Below, one piece after another: positions 62,702-64,000 of a DNA stretch of 64,000 nucleotides. The translations under genes and the position numbers were made by a program. The stretch is taken from NCBI GenBank assembly GCA_965237895.1, contig CBDEGR010000002.1, forward strand, positions 1 to 64,000. Direction: 5' to 3'. Within the stretch, counting starts at the first letter, position 1, and every line of letters begins with the position of its first letter. The stretch is from CBDEGR01 sp965237895 (lineage in GTDB: Bacteria; Acidobacteriota; Terriglobia; UBA7540; JAPUME01). The notes under the pieces are model-generated. The model searched no databases. It had not been told where the DNA came from and saw only the letters and a program-made list of their open reading frames with translations.

Positions 62702-64000
62702 ATGTTCGAGAGATACACTGAAAAGGCCCGCCGCGTAATCTTCTTCGCCCGCTACGAAGCCAGCCAATTCGGAAGCCCTCATATTGAAACCGAACACCTC
62801 TTGCTGGGCCTGCTGAGAGAGGACAAGGCGCTGACGAACCGCTTCCTCCGTTCTCAGGGCTCAGTGGAATCCATCCGCAAGCAGATCGAGGGGCAGACGG
62901 CGATTCGTGAAAAAGTTTCTACCTCCGTTGACCTGCCCTTAAGCCAGGAAAGCAAACGGGTCCTTGCCTACGCGGCCGAAGAGGCCGAACGGTTGGCCCA
63001 CAAGCACATCGGCACCGAGCACCTGCTGTTGGGACTGCTGCGGGAAGATAAGTGCTTTGCCGCCGAAATTCTGCACGAGAGGGGATTACGGCTCTCGACT
63101 CTGCGGGAAGAACTCAGCCGCTCACAGTCGGAACGGTCCTCCTACGGGCGGTCGAAAGAAATTTCGCTGCTGGCCGAATTCAGCCGTGACCTGACGCAGG
63201 CGGCCCTGGACGATCAACTGGACCCGCTCGTCGGGCGTGAGTCGGAGCTGGAACGAGTCATTCAGATCCTCTGCCGGCGAACGAAAAACAATCCGGTCCT
63301 GATCGGCGAGCCCGGCGTGGGGAAGACGGCCATCGTCGAAGGCTTGGCGCAGCGAATTGCCGACGGCAACGTACCCTCGTTCCTCACCGACAAGCGCATT
63401 CTGGCTCTGGATCTCTCGCTGATCGTCGCCGGAACGAAATATCGCGGGCAGTTCGAAGAGCGCATGAAGACCATCATGAAAGAATTGATGGAGACCAAGA
63501 ACTCCCTGATTTTTATCGACGAGCTGCATACGCTGGTCGGGGCGGGCTCTGCCGAAGGTTCTTTGGACGCCGCCAACATCTTGAAACCCGCTCTTTCGCG
63601 GGGAGAGATTCAGTGCGTCGGCGCCACCACGCCGTCCGAATATCGAAAGTCGATCGAGAAGGACCGTTCTTTGGAACGGCGTTTCCAGTCCGTAAAGGTT
63701 GCGCCTCCCAACGAGAGTGATGCCGTCAAGATCCTCTACGGCGTGAAGGACCGCTATGAGAAATTCCACGCCGTCACCTACGACGACGACGCAGTGGATT
63801 TCGCCGTCCACCACTCCAACCGATACATTCCGGACCGCTTCCTGCCGGACAAGGCCATCGACTTGATCGACGAGGCCGGCTCACGCGTCAAACTCCGCCA
63901 GAGCACCCTGCCGGATGAAGTGGTCGACGTCCAGAAGCGGATCAAGTTCGTCGTTCACCGGATGGAGAACGCCATCGCGAATCACGAATTTGAAAAGGCC
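62702..64000 (+). CDS. clpC: ATP-dependent Clp protease ATP-binding subunit ClpC (N-terminal part)
   Basis: The gene starts at ATG 62702 and runs off the window; 433 codons are seen of roughly 800. Two Clp-N repeats occupy residues 1-140 (MFERYTEKARRVIFFARYEA, HIGTEHLLLGLLRED). The first AAA+ module has Walker A GEPGVGKTA (202-210), Walker B SLIFIDELHT and the sensor region CVGATTPSEYR. The start of a ClpC-type middle domain is just visible at the end. ClpC unfolds proteins for ClpP and controls stress-regulator turnover. The McsA/McsB partners are not seen. The start MFERYTEKARRVIFFARYEA is, as far as I recall, typical of Acidobacteriota. Confidence 0.93.
   Translation, partial: MFERYTEKARRVIFFARYEASQFGSPHIETEHLLLGLLREDKALTNRFLRSQGSVESIRKQIEGQTAIREKVSTSVDLPLSQESKRVLAYAAEEAERLAHKHIGTEHLLLGLLREDKCFAAEILHERGLRLSTLREELSRSQSERSSYGRSKEISLLAEFSRDLTQAALDDQLDPLVGRESELERVIQILCRRTKNNPVLIGEPGVGKTAIVEGLAQRIADGNVPSFLTDKRILALDLSLIVAGTKYRGQFEERMKTIMKELMETKNSLIFIDELHTLVGAGSAEGSLDAANILKPALSRGEIQCVGATTPSEYRKSIEKDRSLERRFQSVKVAPPNESDAVKILYGVKDRYEKFHAVTYDDDAVDFAVHHSNRYIPDRFLPDKAIDLIDEAGSRVKLRQSTLPDEVVDVQKRIKFVVHRMENAIANHEFEKA

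Overview
The window is about 60% GC bacterial chromosome with one end of an integrated mobile element. Acidobacteriota is the best-supported guess. The N-terminus of the ClpC at the right edge, the lysS-lolC/E-lolD-clpC order, and the F1/stator ATP synthase operon with separate b' and b genes all look acidobacterial by recall. No rRNA or database search was available, so this is inference.

Layout. (1) 1-5450: the right end of an integrative and conjugative element: unknown genes, a repeat-rich non-coding stretch, a VirD4/TraD-like coupling ATPase, a VirB11-like ATPase, an excisionase and a tyrosine integrase that points at the 3' end of tRNA-Arg(CCU). The coupling ATPase, the VirB11 tail and the integrase all carry frameshifts. 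(2) 5.5-7.8 kb: two gene stumps joined tail to tail, a trans-sulfuration enzyme and a small secreted protein. (3) 7.8-14.6 kb: a DnaA-box cluster, cutA, then a tightly coupled run pgm - ftsB-like - bioB - bioF - bioA - bioD. (4) 14.6-22.4 kb: a KimA-like APC transporter, a phosphoglycolate phosphatase-like enzyme, AsmA, a methyltransferase unit with a zinc-ribbon gene and a broken PilZ gene, a structured intergenic region with a strong terminator, and a CbiX-type chelatase. (5) 22.4-27.8 kb: a deacetylase-like protein and a decayed zone with two GAF-phosphatase genes and a sulfatase, all broken. (6) 27.8-34.0 kb: lysA, then nadK, tlyA, ispA and xseB on the minus strand, and a homocysteine methyltransferase/MTHFR fusion. 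(7) 34.1-46.6 kb: DedA, CNNM/CorC, two Dpp-type permeases, a SAM hydrolase, TPR and cupin genes, a VKOR-DsbA-rhodanese fusion, recG, rsmD and an M23 peptidase. (8) 46.6-54 kb: a broken lutA-like gene and the atp operon (b', b, delta, alpha, gamma, beta, epsilon) without subunits a and c. (9) 54-64 kb: a CDF exporter, serS, two broken lipoprotein genes, lysS behind a perfect sigma70 promoter, lolC/E, lolD and clpC, which runs off the edge.

The most striking overall pattern is decay. About a dozen genes have frameshifts, in-frame stops or deletions, while every recognisable core gene (atp, bio, lysS, serS, lysA, nadK, recG, clpC) is open. Random sequencing error would hit both classes alike, so at least part of the damage is probably real pseudogenisation. 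Some single-base shifts in short homopolymers could still be assembly errors.

The best candidates for a second look are the three-domain VKOR-DsbA-rhodanese protein, an RsmD whose catalytic DPPY motif reads APPY, a PilZ protein with a histone-H1-like lysine-rich head, the GTGTGACA repeat array in the element, and two structured intergenic regions that end in terminators.
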